From Lamellibrachia columna (taxonomy: Eukaryota > Annelida > Polychaeta > Sabellida > Siboglinidae): DNA of 64,000 nt. Positions within the stretch are counted from its first letter, which is position 1; each line of letters begins with the position of its first letter. A model generated the notes under the pieces. It worked only from the letters and a program-made list of their open reading frames with translations, did not search any database and was not told the origin of the DNA. Location of the stretch: NCBI GenBank assembly GCA_963662155.1, contig OY759273.1, forward strand, positions 25,920,456 through 25,984,455. The letters run 5' to 3'. Both the position numbers and the translations under genes were made by a program. This document shows, piece after piece, positions 47,301 through 62,300 of the stretch.

Positions 47301-50300
47301 AGATCCCACGCAGGGAACTGAAAAAAAAAACAGTCATTAACTCTAGAGGAGGACATCCTGAAATAAACTCTCTGTTGTAGTAGGACTTTGTTGAGTAATT
47401 ATCCAGATCCAGACGTACTGTATATTCGTAAAATTATGAGAAAGAATTTGCATCTTTTCTTAGGTAAAACAAGAAGCCCGGAGGAGTCTGGAGTTTCTAG
47501 AGACGCCAGGACTTGACGGATTTCATGTTCTCTTCATGAAGAGAGTTCCATTCGACCTCAAGTTTGACCAGCTGTTTTGGTACATTACGTTTTTTCAATC
47601 CAGTGTCAGTTTTCTCTTTGTTGGGTTCTACTAGAATTTTCCCTAGTTGACAGCATTGCAAAAAGCTGACTGGTGTTGAATTTGCCAACAGAATAACCAG
47701 GAAATGCAGCATTTCTGTGGATTATAGTGTAGAGCAATTCTGATAACTCCCCATGAGATATGATTGTATTCCTGCACCACATGACCTAGACATGCATTGA
47801 GGCATGTAGACTCTTACTGAAAAGAAGGTAAAAATATGCATTACCCAGTAAATTTCAAGTGATGCATTAAGTGTAATAATATTTAATCAGTGGCGTATTT
47901 AGGGGGGTCATAGGCTTAATTTTTTTCATATGTAACCTGTTGTGCCACTACGTTATAGCAAGGTAAACTAATGATTGATGAAGCTTGGCCTCTTGTGAGA
48001 TTCTAGATACGCTACTGTATCTAACTAGCTTCCTTGGTTTTGAGTTGACAAATATTTTTTATCATCCGCTGCCTAGATTGGCTTTTTGATTTCCTTCAAA
48101 CCTGTTTATTGTGATTCAGTGTGACACCAACCACTGCACTGCAGACGGTGATCGAGAGGTGTGGCCTGCAGGACAGACTACGCGATCACTGCGGTGACAT
48201 GGTGGCTGTGTGCCTGCCCAGGCTGCTGGAGCTGACGCATAAGGCTGTCGGCAAACGCATCTCTCTACTGTCAGTCGCAAATGTGGCTTCACAGTCGGTA
48301 GGTATAGGGTACGTTGAGCTACAATGGCGTTGTTACCATGGTAACCACAATAGTGAACCAGTGAGACATTTTGGAAGCTATCCAGATGAAGGGTTCAGCA
48401 TTGTCAGCGTTTTCGTAGAACAGATATTTTGGGAAAAGACAATACACATGAATTTATTTATTTGGAGAACATTTCTAATTATAGTGGTAAAATAACTTTG
48501 TCAAAGATCAGTTTTTTGCTTGCTTAGTGAGCAATAGTGTTTTGTAATTTCATCCTGTCCACCTTGCTACCAGTTTAGCTTTGATAATTTTGTAGTCGGC
48601 CAACAGAAATACTATTTTTTCGTAGTCACCAAGATATAATTTAGACATCTTGCCTAAAGGCAATACAAGTGATTTTTATCTCGTTGGTCAGCCAACACGG
48701 TGTCATGCGATATCACTGTGCAAAGATCTCTCATGAAAATGCACTTGTGAGACCGATTACCGAGGCCAATTTGTGGCTACGATTGTGTTGTTTTTAATAG
48801 TTGTTACCAGGAATGTCATGTTTTTGATCGCATCGCAGGACTGTCAACGGAAGTACGACTTGTACTTCAAATTAGAGTTGGAAAGAATTAGTTTCAGCAA
48901 AGAATACATCGTACCAACAATAACACTTACTACATAATGCTAGCATCAGAATACAAAAACTGATCAGATGTTTGAATAAATTCGACCGCGATTGACCATA
49001 CGTTGGCATAGATACGCGATTGTTTCATCACACGACAAAAGGTTTTCCCGAATTACGAGTTGTAATTCCATCAAAAACTCATGTGATTTGACCTTTCTGT
49101 TAGTGATACATTATGCATCGGGATGCCACAGGATTTTCCGGGTAGCCATTTTTGGGGCAGGGATCAATTCCACTGACTGTCGGCCGCAATTAACAACCGA
49201 CAGCTGGTGTACTCATCGTGAGTTAATAGGTCGAGAGAGATATTTATTAAAGTCAAACCATGAACGTAAAGAATACAATTATAATACATGACAATTGTTA
49301 ATAAAATGTTGGTTGATCCAAGGAGACCTGTACTAAGACCTGAAAGATTGTTGGCTTACAGGCCATCATAACATATATATATATATATATATATACAGTT
49401 ATCTATATTTCATTAACTAACTAACTAAACTAACACTGATATTATAAATACTAATAGATCATTCTACGTCAACATAAAGTGTAATTCATTGGTATTGCGA
49501 TGTAACAAATATTAGTATCAAAACTGATCGAACATGAGTGAAGATGTTCAACAGACTGGATGGTTCAAATGAGTAATATTTTTACTTATTTCACAGTCAA
49601 TTTACGTTTCGTTTCCTGTGACGTTTCGACTGCTATCAGCAATTTTCTTCAGACAACTACCGCTAGATGGCGACACAGTAGTTATTCTGAGCAGACGTAT
49701 CACAGGAAGAGACTGGAAATAGAAGACATCGTGGCACTATTGGACTTTGTTCTAAACACAACTTACTTCACATTCAGAAACACTGTATTCCAACAGAAAT
49801 TTGGCACAGCCATGGGTAGCCCAGTGTCCCCTATCGTTGCCAACCTCTTCATGGAACATCCCGAGCATGTGGCCATCACAACAGCCCCGATAAACTGCTG
49901 ACCTAGAATGTGGAAACGTTATGTAGATGACATCCTAGAAATGATAAAGACAGGGATGACGTAACACCTGACCGACTACCTAAACAGAGTGGACGAGACA
50001 AACAGCATCAAATTCACAAACAAGGAAGAAGCAGAAGGAACGATAACATTTTTATACACTTTACTAGTGAGGAAGGAATCAGGGGAGGTGAAACTACTAA
50101 TCTTCCAGAAGAATACCCATATAGACCAATACCTAAACTTTTCCTCACATCATTACATTACACCAGAAGATAGGAGTGAAACGTTTGTTGCTAGACAGAT
50201 GCGAAACACTTGTGACAGAAGGAAGATAAATGGAAAGAAAGAGAACACATCAAGAAAGCTCTAACGAGATACGGGTATCCACAATGGACCATTTAGATGA

Positions 50301-53300
50301 AAAAAGAGGAAGACAACATCACGAAGGAGGTGGTGGGAAAAGGCAAAGGCATGGTGCTACTTCCATATGTCGAAGGATTATCCGAAACCACATCTTGAAT
50401 CATGAAGAAATGCAAGGTGAATATAGCAGTGAAGCCTCACAACACCATCAAGAGGTCACTGTTAAGACCAAAAGACAAAGTTGAACCACAAAAGATATGC
50501 GAAGGGCTTCCATAGCGTGTAAGAACTGTAATGCCACATACATTGGAGAAACGAAACGTACCTTAGGAACCCGCATCAAAGAACACCAAGGAGATGCTGA
50601 GAAAGTCTCCACCAGCAGACGCTACACCTGAAGCAACAGAAAAACAGGAAAAGAGATGTATAAATCAGCTATCACAGATCACATGATTCAACAGAATCAC
50701 ATAACATTATTAGACTGGGAGGGAGCCAAATTTGTAGACAGGGAGTCGGACTGGAGAACAAAAGGCACCAAAGAAGTGATCTGGATAAGAAAGACCAAAG
50801 ACAGCATGAATTGAGATGAGGGCTGGTACCGACTCTCACACATCTACGATGATCTCCTGAAGAGCCACTCAGTGCGTGGCCACAGGGGGCACACCAGAGT
50901 GATACGTCTGCGCAGAATGACTTCCATGTCACCATCTAGCAGTAATCGTCTGAAGACAGTTGCTGATAGCACTTGAAACATCACGGGAAACAAAAGGTTA
51001 ACTGACTGAAATAAGTAAAAATATTACTCAACACTGATCGAAATTTGAAATACAATACAATAATCATAAATTGGTACAAAAACCAAATTTGAACAGTTAA
51101 CCCCACTAATACTAATCCACACTAACATTGTCAACACTATTTAAAACTAACCAAACACTAACATTATATAACACTGACTACTGATCACTTAGCTTGTCAG
51201 AAGGGGTAAACCCAGAAACAAGAACACACCTCGAGCTAGGTTACTTCACTGACCAGCAAAATCGCCAACAAACTGAGGAGATCCATGGTTTTTAATTTTG
51301 CTTGCAGTGGTCACTTAATGAAACGGCTCCAGTGTCCAGTGCAACGACCAAGCTAACCTTTGGCCTCTTGCTTGACTCAGACCACTGCAACAGTGTTCTC
51401 GACAAGGGACCCGTGGCAAATTGCCCAGAGGTAGGGAAGGAAAGAGAGTTTCCATGTTAGGGATATCCTTAATACAGGATTCCCAGGTCTTGAAAAATCC
51501 TTGAAAATCATAGATTTTTTTCGTTCCAGTAGTCCTATAAAACCTATAAGTTTCAGTATTAAAGTGTTGTATCACTATGAACTCACAGTAGATTATAGTT
51601 AATTTAAGGAATTTGAATTTGACGTGTTTGATTTTGAAACACAGTCTGCCACAAAAGATTACCACATTCTGTTTCTAACGTTGGTTAGATAAAAATGGGG
51701 GCCAGTTACAGGTATGTTGTGATCTAAGAATTGATGCCACGTGTGTTTCCAGGCCATCGATTTCCGTGCATTCTGGGGAGAGAAATCGGAACTACGTCGC
51801 TTCCAAGATGGCAGCATCTGCGAGGCGGTCGTTTGGCCGGCTAACAATTTAGCGGAGAGGAGATGTGTTACAGGCGATATCATCAAGCATATATTGGCAA
51901 GGTTTGGTGACTTCTACATTTCATATTCAGTAATAAATTAAGTTTGGCAACATGTTTCTAATATAGCGACTGTCTGCATCAAGATTTGATGTCCTTGTGG
52001 AGCCCAGATTTGCAAATGATACATGGAAGAGCATTTTGCTTGTTTGATTGTATTGATTGCAACAGTGGAATTAATTTGTTTTCTTTGTCATCGTAAATGT
52101 GGTTTTAAGATATAGACGACCAGACTGTGCACTTTTAATGTGCTTGGACAAACCCATCTGAGGTGAAACAATCTGTTATTACAGACACGCATCACTACCT
52201 GTTAATGAATCATGCACGATAATCGCTGGCCAACTTGACAACCTGCTACGACTGCCACAGCCAATCAGAGCCAAGCAGGTCGCTGAGTGCGGGACTGGTG
52301 AGGAACATCACCTGGACGTCATTCACAGTTATGATAGTCTTTGCCGCGATGTCCGTCGACTCAAAGATCTTCCGCTCGCAATTAACTCAATGCAGGGAAT
52401 ATCACCCGTGTTCCGTTTTGCTGAGGTCAGTCATTTTTCTTAATTAGGTCATTCAAAGTTGAGTTTATTCCAAGCAGGGATGGGCCCAGTTACACAAAGT
52501 CAATTAAATTACAGTTTCTTCTCATTATAATTAGTGTCGCAATCTTCCTAATGTAAGACAGCGTCCTGGTTGCCATCTTTCTTTTTTGTTGCTGAATTTG
52601 GATAGTTTGTGTTGATAAAGTTTATGATATAAAAAAACACTAATTAATCATATTTGTTGCAACTACAGTAAAGAAATCTGTTACAGTTATGGCATAATTA
52701 AAAAACAGCAATTTCTACAATTACATTGACAATTACATTGACAAAGAAGATCTTTAGTAAATATAGAAGTTACATATTGTACGATGATACATCATGCGTT
52801 ACAGAAATGTAATTACTTAACAGATCAGGTCATTGATAGTTTTGTGTTGGGAGATTCTTTGAGAGGTCCAGTTAAACATCATGCAATAAATATTATAATT
52901 ATATTAATTATATGCAATTTGAAGTTTTTTAGCAGTCTAATTAAAAAGAATAACCTGAAATGTTGGTGACCTCGTTATTACAGTGAAAACACTTGCGTAC
53001 AACAAAATATTTTCCAACAATAATTACACCGAAAATGACTGGAATGTGGAATAAATGGTTTCAAAATGTTTAGTTTTATTTCTGGTTTTGTTATAAATGC
53101 TACCCCTTTGATCGTGGTTTGTAGTGCTTATGATTGTGATTGTTTCGATTTTGTTTTGTTGGGTGCAGACGTTCCCTCCAATGCCTGCTACCTTCAACTG
53201 CCCTGGTCACGTGGACGGGGACAGACTAACACCTCTTCCTGAGAAACCCTGTCCTCCGTGGACGCCAGCCATGGAGGGTGAGTTGATTCGTGATCTGTGC

Positions 53301-56300
53301 CCATCCGTATACTTGACCCCTGCAGGGAGTCAGCTACAGCGTTATTGCCATATACACTGCCTACCTGGTGTCCCCCACATGCCCAACCTTGAAGCAGCTG
53401 CAGGAGTTAGAGATAGAGACCTCCACTCTTTGAGTCCGTGACAGGTTACATATTTACCCCCTGTGTGGAATATTTTATTTTCCCTGGCGCAGACACCAGA
53501 TAGATAGAACCAATGCCTTTAGTGTCTCTTCTGAAAGACACAAGATAAAGTGGGTTTCAAAACAGCAGAGGTCCTCTCAATTGACAATCGGGTGCTCTAA
53601 CCATTAGACCACTGCTCACCGCTAGATTGTGACTAGGATAGAAGCAGCGAAACAGAAGTTGTGTTTGATGTAACGTCATCCTACACCACGTTACGTTTTG
53701 AAGCTCAGAAAATAGCGTCATGGGTCAGATGCCCGAATTGTATTCTTTTTCTGTAGGAATATTGTTGGGCTTTCTCCCTGTCTTTTTCATTTGTCTGTCT
53801 GCATATGTTTGTTAGAGATTCACTACATGAAACATTACCTGCCATCTGTTGTTGTTGACGTCACCTCTGCCAGTTTGTCATTTTCTCCGATCTTGCACCA
53901 TGTTCCTCTGGTTTTCCTGCATTCCTCTCTGCCTTGATATCTCAGTCACTCGACAACGTTGAAGATAGTTACATACCTTTCAGAGTCTCTATGTGAGCTC
54001 GACAAAGCTTTCATGCAAACTGTTTTAGGGTTATTCCAGAAATAGATATATGAGGGGGGCACTTTTTTCAGGATCACCGTGACCCACAGTAATATTTGTA
54101 TAATAATGTTTAGTATGTGGACATTCTGGCCCCCAACATCCGTATATCTATTCTATTTGTCTTTAGTGACTCTATTTGAGTGTATTTTGGTATGTTCACT
54201 CATATCTACACAAGTTTCACATGTATGGGGTTGACGTTCTGTAGGCGTACCCAGGAACCCATGTGAATGGTTCGTGCATTAAAACAAATTCAACAGTCCC
54301 CAGGCCCGGGAGGGATATTATGAAGGAACCTATGTGGACGTTTGACGTAGATTACGTAACTCAGAATTATAGTACGTACAATTGTTACGTTATGCGTGTT
54401 TTCTATGAAGTTCCGAGTTACATGATCTATGTCAGACGTCCACGTACCTTCTTTCGTATGGTACAAATGCTTCATGAAACTGGCAGTTGTACATGAAGTT
54501 GACATTGCCCTACGAAAACTTGTCTGGGTAATGCATGGAGTCATATACTCTTGCAGTGGCTGCCTTTTCTACCGGGCTTTTCTCCCGGGCAACTCGGCTA
54601 GTATTTTTATGATAATAATAACATGTAGTACATGCACATACTGGCCCCCAACACCCATATATTAGTAATAACATTGTATCCTGCTCCCCCTCCCCCCTAT
54701 ATTATCTAGAATAGCCCTTACATCATTGGTTTGCTTCTTCCTAGTTTGGTGCATCCTCGAGAGGACTGGAAAGTGGCCGGACGACAAGGACGCTGTCCAG
54801 CGCATCAAGGCCGCGTTTCACATCAAGCTTGGACAGTTGCTTAGCAACAAGCTCAAACTGACCAGCTGTGTCTACCCGGGTCATGTAGATGTCCTCAAGG
54901 TATGACTGCAAAACTGTTAGTTGTGTGTGGGGAATTTCTACCAAAGGCTGTAAAAATGTCAGTTGGTTTGGATCAGTATTGGACTTCCAGGTTCGTGTCA
55001 TGCGAATGAAGTGCCAGTGATTTTGAGATGGAACCTCCTTTTGTTGCTGCGTGGAAAATTATTTTTTAACAGGAATATAGCCAAATTTGAGGATGCCAGC
55101 TGGTTTATAAAAAATAAATATTGATTTTTAATATATGCAATGTGTCATTTTGTGAACAGCATTAGAAAGTGTTACCAGTGTGAAAGAAATTGTGATCTGA
55201 CCCCTACACCTATGTACTGCACCATGTTTATAATGCTCTTACTGGCTGTGTAAACAAATTGCTTGCATTTCATGAATAGGGGATGATCTGAAAACATTAC
55301 ATAAAATTGGTTTCATGGGGGTGGGGGGGTTAAGCAACTGTTTCGTTTTCCAGTCACAGTTTAATTGTGCTGACATCGAGCGCATGCAGGCTGTTTTGCA
55401 TTATGGCTGACGAATGAAGTGCCACCTGGTGATTATGAAAGTTGCTGAATTTGCCGATGTAATTCAAAGTTTCGTGTAGCAGGGGATCTGAAGTGAAATG
55501 ACGTCGTCGTTTTTTTAGCATCATACATTGATGTCTTGAGACAATCCCTAAATTAACTAACCTAAAAATGTGTATCAAAACTTGAGTACTAAATCTATAA
55601 AATGTAGCTGAAGTCTAAACAAATAGTAAAGAGTTAGGGGATGCTCAAAATGGACATTTTGTTTACTCCACTAATAATCAATTCGTGAAAAAAGATATAA
55701 TTAAAATATAAAATGTAACTACAATACACATATGTCAAAACTCGGTTGAAGCTTAAAATTGAGATTTTAAGCCTGCTTTATTCCTGAAATTTATATATGT
55801 CATCGTATAATATGTGAGAGCACTTGGGCCATTCACAAGTGTCCACATTTGCCTATTCATTCAAAGTGTACTAAAGGGGGGTCAAGGCCGACATACTAAA
55901 GGGGGAGGGGGGTCAAGGCCCGCATACTAAAGGGGAGGGGGTCATGTGTCATAACATATCGATATATTTCCAATGTAGAGAATAATCAACATTTTGAAGT
56001 ACTAATTTGGGAAAGTGGGTATGAGAATTAGAATAGGCAGATGTCGGCAGTTGTGAATGGCCCTTTATCGTCGTGTATTTCACAGGACAACTACGTGTTT
56101 CGGCTACGAGTCGGCTATCACCACGAGATAGCACTGCTGAAGATGGTGAGGTCTCCTGCGGGCATGCTCAAGATGGTGACGACGGACGAGGCCCAGAGAC
56201 TAGAACGTGACCTAGTGGCACTGCCGAAGCTCACAACGGCATTGCATGGGTGGGTGAATGTTTTTAAGGCCTCTCGTACGGGCAAGTTGCTCATATGAAA

Positions 56301-59300
56301 GACCTGCTCTACTCATATGAGATTTTTATGAATCTTCAATATTAATATTGTAATATTAAAAATAAAAAAACTAAGGAAAGAGCAACCTAATCTACTACTA
56401 ATAATCATAATTAATGTTATTACATTCCCGGGCAAAGCAGCAAAAAACGTTCAACCCCGTATTTGTGTGAAGCTTGTATTCACATATTTAATTTGCTTTG
56501 AGCACTCGAAGCAAGTTAAATATGTGAACTCATGCATTGAAAAGGTGATTTAAGATGTTTTTATGCAATTTATATGTTCCGTGGTTCAGTATACATTGTG
56601 CATGATTACAGTACATATTGCATGTTATAACGTCGACATTGGGTGGCCCAAATTCTAGAAAAGTGCCAGAATTTCTGATGTTTACAAAACCCTTAAAGTA
56701 TGGTTTTTTGATGGAAATAAGTCAGTTTAACCATTGTCCATCCAGTGTCCAGCAGCAGCATGGAAGCTACAGCGGCACAGTGAGACTGACCAAGCGATGG
56801 CTCTCGGCTCACCTGCTACTTTGTGACTACTTCACGGAGGAGGCTGTCGAGCTGCTTGCAGCATCCCTCTTTGTGTCTCCAGCGCCCTTCTCGCACCCCA
56901 AGTAAGGCTGTTTAGGGATGGGCCGTGTCCCTGAGGGGGTATTTATTTGTTGTATGGAAAAGATTACGTGCCGTAACTGCAAGTACTATGTACAAGTACA
57001 ATGTACAAGTACAATGTACAAGTACAATGTACAAGTACAATGTACAAGTACAATGTACAAGTACAATGTACAAGTACAATGTGCTGCGATGCAGAACTGC
57101 AAGGTTTAAGAACCCTTGTACTATATGGACTTCACCACTGTAGGCTTAACCATGAACTTATTTTATAATCGTCTTCATTTTACTCGTAAATAACAGAGAC
57201 TTAGTCTTATTTACTTATATGTATGTATGCAATTTAATGCTCTTCATTTAATACATATTTATTTTTCTTTATTGATATTGAATATAATGCTGTATTGATT
57301 TATTGTATTTTATCGTTTATACTTTTTAATTTTTATTTACCATGTACACCTGTATTACCCAGCCTATGTGGCTGCAAAACTAAATAAATATTATTATTAT
57401 TATCTGCAGATTGGGGTAGTGCTAAATTGTAGGTTTCCACTGGGCATTTTGTTGTACTGTGGGGTGGAGGCGTTTTCTACGAATGTTTGTTAACAAATGA
57501 ATATGATGGGGTGTGTATTTGTAGTGAGTTTAGTTAGATATTCATGTATCACTCAATGGGTAGCTGTTTATTTGCAAGTATTATCTATTAAATCAATACA
57601 ATTGCTAGTGATAGTCCATGGATATTTTAGAATCTCATTTTTTATACAATTTAAGTAAAACTTCTATAGCCCCAAAATCCTCAGGAACCCGAACTCAACA
57701 ACGCATCAGAACCAAAGGGTTAACCGGTCTTTTTGATTGGTTTTCATAAAATACAATACGTGCAACAAATATGTTTGTTGAACATTATATGCATACATAT
57801 TTCATAAGAATTGAACTAAAACTTGAGCAACCACTATAGTCACATATCTAATAGCAAATTTTATTATTATATGTATATAGCTAATAACATATATTATTAG
57901 TGTAAATAATATTGTCAGTGCTCGCAGTCTGTGTGCAATGTTCTTGCTGTAGTTCACCTCTGGTTGGATTTCTGCGGTTCCTCGACTTACTGGCGACGCA
58001 TGATTGGAACATGAAGCCGCTCATCATCAACTTCAATAGTGAACTTAGCAGTAAGTTTTTTTCATTATAGTTTGTTCTGATTGTGTCGATGACTGGTTGG
58101 TTCACGCTTCCGAACAATTAATGGTGTGATCGATTATTTTTGGTCATAAAAAAATTCATGTTGAATTTTTTTCCCGTTCCTGAGTTATCTGGACTCGCCG
58201 GAAATCTTGTGCACGACAGACAGTGGCGCCACGAGCGGAGCTTGGATAATCAAGGCTGCATTAGTTTGATGAAGACTTTTAAAGCAGAAAACTAATTGCA
58301 CTATTACAGACTTGTCATTGTCCATATATTGATTGAACTATGCAGTGCAACTGACTTCCCGGTAACAAGAAAAGAGTTTGATCACTTAAGTTATTTGACA
58401 GAGGAAGATTACACAGAGATTGAGATGCGTTTCTCAAAGGACCGGTCCTCGCTGCCTCTCGTAGTCTTGCCAACACCCTATGATCGGGACGGGGTAATGT
58501 GGACGCAACATCGCCCCACGGCACAGATTCTACAGCGGGTGGTACTGCTGGCCAGAGAGTCCCTAGCGGTCCTGCGAGACCAGCTGGACAGTGTCCAGGG
58601 ACAGGACGCCATTGCCGTCGACTTCAAGGTATCAGCTACATAATCGAATATTTTGTTCATGCATGCTATCTATGGTAACGATAATGTCATGGGCGAAACT
58701 GCCAGCACCCTACGAAAAATATTTCACATAAGATTACATAATACAACAAAATAATTGTACATATTTGTTTTAATTTATCTATTTGTACATACAGTCATAC
58801 ATTTGTATTAAAGAATTATTTATTTATTGTAAAAAAAAATTCATTATATTTTTTCACCTGTGTTTTATATTCTCTCATAGCTCACTTTTGGTCTACTCTA
58901 TGTACATAATGCCTGCTATGTGTATACTGTATTTATGTTTTGTGTTTTAATGCATGTGTACAGCAAGACTTTATAAAAAATTTCTGAATAAGAAACAAAG
59001 ATAGTTATTTTGGCAGTGAGATTAGTGGAAAAACTCCAGTTGTGCCTAAATCCCCAGAAACCCTAGCTCAGAGGCGCATCAAAACACGAGTGTTAGGAAA
59101 TCTCAAAATCGATATAGAGTGTTAAGTTGTGTTACAGCTGTGAACAGAATGTTTCCTGCTGACCTAACAGTATAGGGAGTGAATTCAAAAGAGTTGATGC
59201 GGTAACCAAGAAGGTAGATCAAGAACTGGACGATAGAAGCTCTCTGGGCTGTCTTGCAGGAGTGAACAGTGAATCTCAATATGCCAGTTGCTTAGATGAA

Positions 59301-62300
59301 CATGCCTGATAGGTACAAATCTGAAAAATTATGCAATAATCGACAGGAAGCCAGTGCAAAGATTTCACTGGTGACAGTGAGTGAGAGAAAAGAGGAGACC
59401 AAGTAACCAGCCTTGCCAAACAATGTAGGATGGTGGATGATTTAGTACTACTTTTGTGCAATTCTGACCAAGTGGTTATGAGTGCCAAATGTTATTTGGT
59501 TACGTGGAATATTGTGTGACCAGTGAGACGGGTCGTGATATTTGATCTGTATAAACTTATTAGTCATATATAGGTAATGGCACCAATTTCGATGTAGCAT
59601 AATTGCCCTGAAATGGACATGAGAGAGACAATAGTTCAGTATTTATTGGAATGTTTAGTCAATATTGTGACATTTCAGCACTCAGAGATTACGTTAATTC
59701 ATTCTTGAAGAAATCATCACACCAGTGGTAGAATGAACATAGACTTCATTTTGATTGTGTCATCAGAAAACCTTATTTTCCACATGCAAATTTAATTAAT
59801 TAATTTTTATCAGAAGAGTTTAATATGATTTTTTTAAATCACCATTGCTTGTCGTGTTTCAGCAAATCTTCCGTCCGCCACTGGAAATCTTCGATGTAAT
59901 CATTCATTTAGAATCCCGTCAACTCTCTCGGCGGTACCATGCCATCGACCTTCCCTCGGGTGTCTTCATCCCTAGTCACCGAGCCCTGGGGAAGGAGAAG
60001 GGAAGGCGGGAAATGCCAGTCGTGAACTATGACCCTGTGCAGTGTTACCTACGAGAACTCAGAGTATGTGGTTGCTACTTTTCCATATATTCTCTTTCTC
60101 CAGTTGACCGAAGTCAGGGCCCAGGTAACCCAGGCCCAGCTCATGTGTCCTTGGTGGCATAGCTTGTGCAGGGATAATTGAAGTTGGGAAAGTAGTTCAT
60201 AGTCGACCTCTTTTCTTTCAAGTTTGATTACTCGAATAACCATCATGACTTAAGCCCGGTTCGGCCAGGATGCACCGCTTTGTTTAACTCATTAGACCCC
60301 ACAACGGCCGCGGCCGGCCGCTCTGTGCAGTCCTGGAACGGCCACCGCTGGCCGCATACAGGACCCTCTATTCCAAAAAATCCTGACGAGTAACTACTGA
60401 ACGAAATGCTACCAACCTTTGCCACACCCTAGCGGATATATTGTGCAACAACATCAGCTCGTTACGTGCATGTGTTGCCCTTTTGGAAATCTTGATTTTC
60501 ATCGGTTTTGTTCACGCCATCTAAAAAAAATTTATTTCTATATTTGTCATGATAAAATATGGTGTAACCTGAAAAATAACCGTCAGAATTTGATAATTTT
60601 TTCGGTGGTGCAAAGCTGACACATATAGTTACATTTTTGTCGCTGGGTTGCATAGGGTTATAGCATGGGATCATTGTCAAATGTCAGTCGCAAGGTAGAA
60701 TAACTTTCAAAGTTTTAACAAACTTACTATTTTGTCTTTGCAAGTTATGATCAAATGTTAACATTTTATTAATATATCCTATTTCTATGTATACAGGCAT
60801 GTGGAGAAATTACTACTCTTCAAAATAAACACAACTTGTAATTGTCAATATTGAATAGTTTTTTCTACAGATTTCTTAACACAAGGAGGTAAAATCGCTT
60901 GAAATTTGTCAGAAATCCTGGGAACAGGGGAGCATGTTTTAATAAAATCCTGGGGCCTAATGGGTTAAACACACGACTTGACTCAAAAATATGGACAACT
61001 CAGTGTTTCCCCAGTCCTTCCAACTTCAAGTTAACAAAGTCTGATGATTAACATGTGCTGTAGCGGTATATCAGGCTTTGATTATCCTGGGAATCCGTAA
61101 GTCCGAGACTCCTTATTTCACCCTCTGGACTCATTCTGCCGCTGTTTGGAGTCTGTGACTCCCTAACTAGTTAAACTGGCCGATTCCAAGGGTCAGTCGT
61201 AATAGCATTACTGCGTGTATGCTGCCATTTTGAATTGACTCTGGGCTGTACTGTATGTATGCATGCATGCATGCCTGCCTGCCTGCCTGCCTGCCTGCAC
61301 ATACTGGCCACATACCTGTGAGCACAGTGCAACAGTGTTCCTCTCAATTCCAATGTTCTTCGAGTGATATATTTCAGTACCAATTAACTTAAACACTAAG
61401 AAACTAATCCATGGTTCGGCCCATAATCTTAGATTACAGACTGAATGGAGGCACTCGCCTCTGACCCGTCCATTTTCATGTGCATAATGTGCGTAGCGCT
61501 TCTAGAGAATGATTCGAAAATGATTTGAAATTTTTTTTTTTTAAAGGTATAACCTGCCAAATTTGAAAATTATTAGAAAGGTTAATTAAAGACCATATGA
61601 CTTCCTCGTTAAGCATAAATTATTAAATTCATCTCAACATGGATTCCTTAAAGCGAGGTCATGCTTAACAAATATGTTATGTTTTTTGGAAGAAATCACT
61701 AAGTGGATAGATGTGGGATCGCCAGTAGATATTATCTACTTAGATTTTCAGAAAGCTTTTGACAAAGTGCCACATCAAAGATTACTACTTAAATTAAAAG
61801 CCCATGGTATCGGGGATAGCATAACTGACTGGATAGAACAATGGCTGACTGACAGAAGACAACGAGTTGTAGTAGATGGAGAAGTTTCAAATTGGAAATC
61901 GGTTTTGAGTGGGGTACCTCAAGGATCAGTATTAGGACCTATATTATTCTTAATTTATATCAATGACTTGGACGACAGTATAACAAGTAACGTACTGAAA
62001 TTTGCGGATGACACAAAACTGTTTAGAAATGTTAATACTGATGGTGATAAACAACATTTACAAAACGATCTAGACAGATTAGTGAAATGGTCTGAGAAAT
62101 GGCAGATGCTGTTCAATTTTGGGAAATGTAAATGCCTACATACAGGACATGGGAACTTGAATGTAAACTATAAAATGGGAGATACTGTTCTGGGTACTAC
62201 TGTAAAAGAAAAGGACTTAGGAGTTACAATAAGCGCTGATATGAAAGTTTCAGAGCAGTGTGGTATTGCAGCTTCAAAGGGTAATCAAATTCTTGGATTG

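Noticed and set aside
50672..50935. Minus-strand 87-codon frame
   Set aside because: It is the antisense shadow of the Penelope-like endonuclease segment.
56249..56253. Alternative donor GTGAAT at 56254 for NOL6 exon 18
   Set aside because: It would end in phase 0 and break the frame with exon 19 (which must add one base to complete Gly before VQQQH). The donor at 56250 restores ALHG-VQQQH as in the family.
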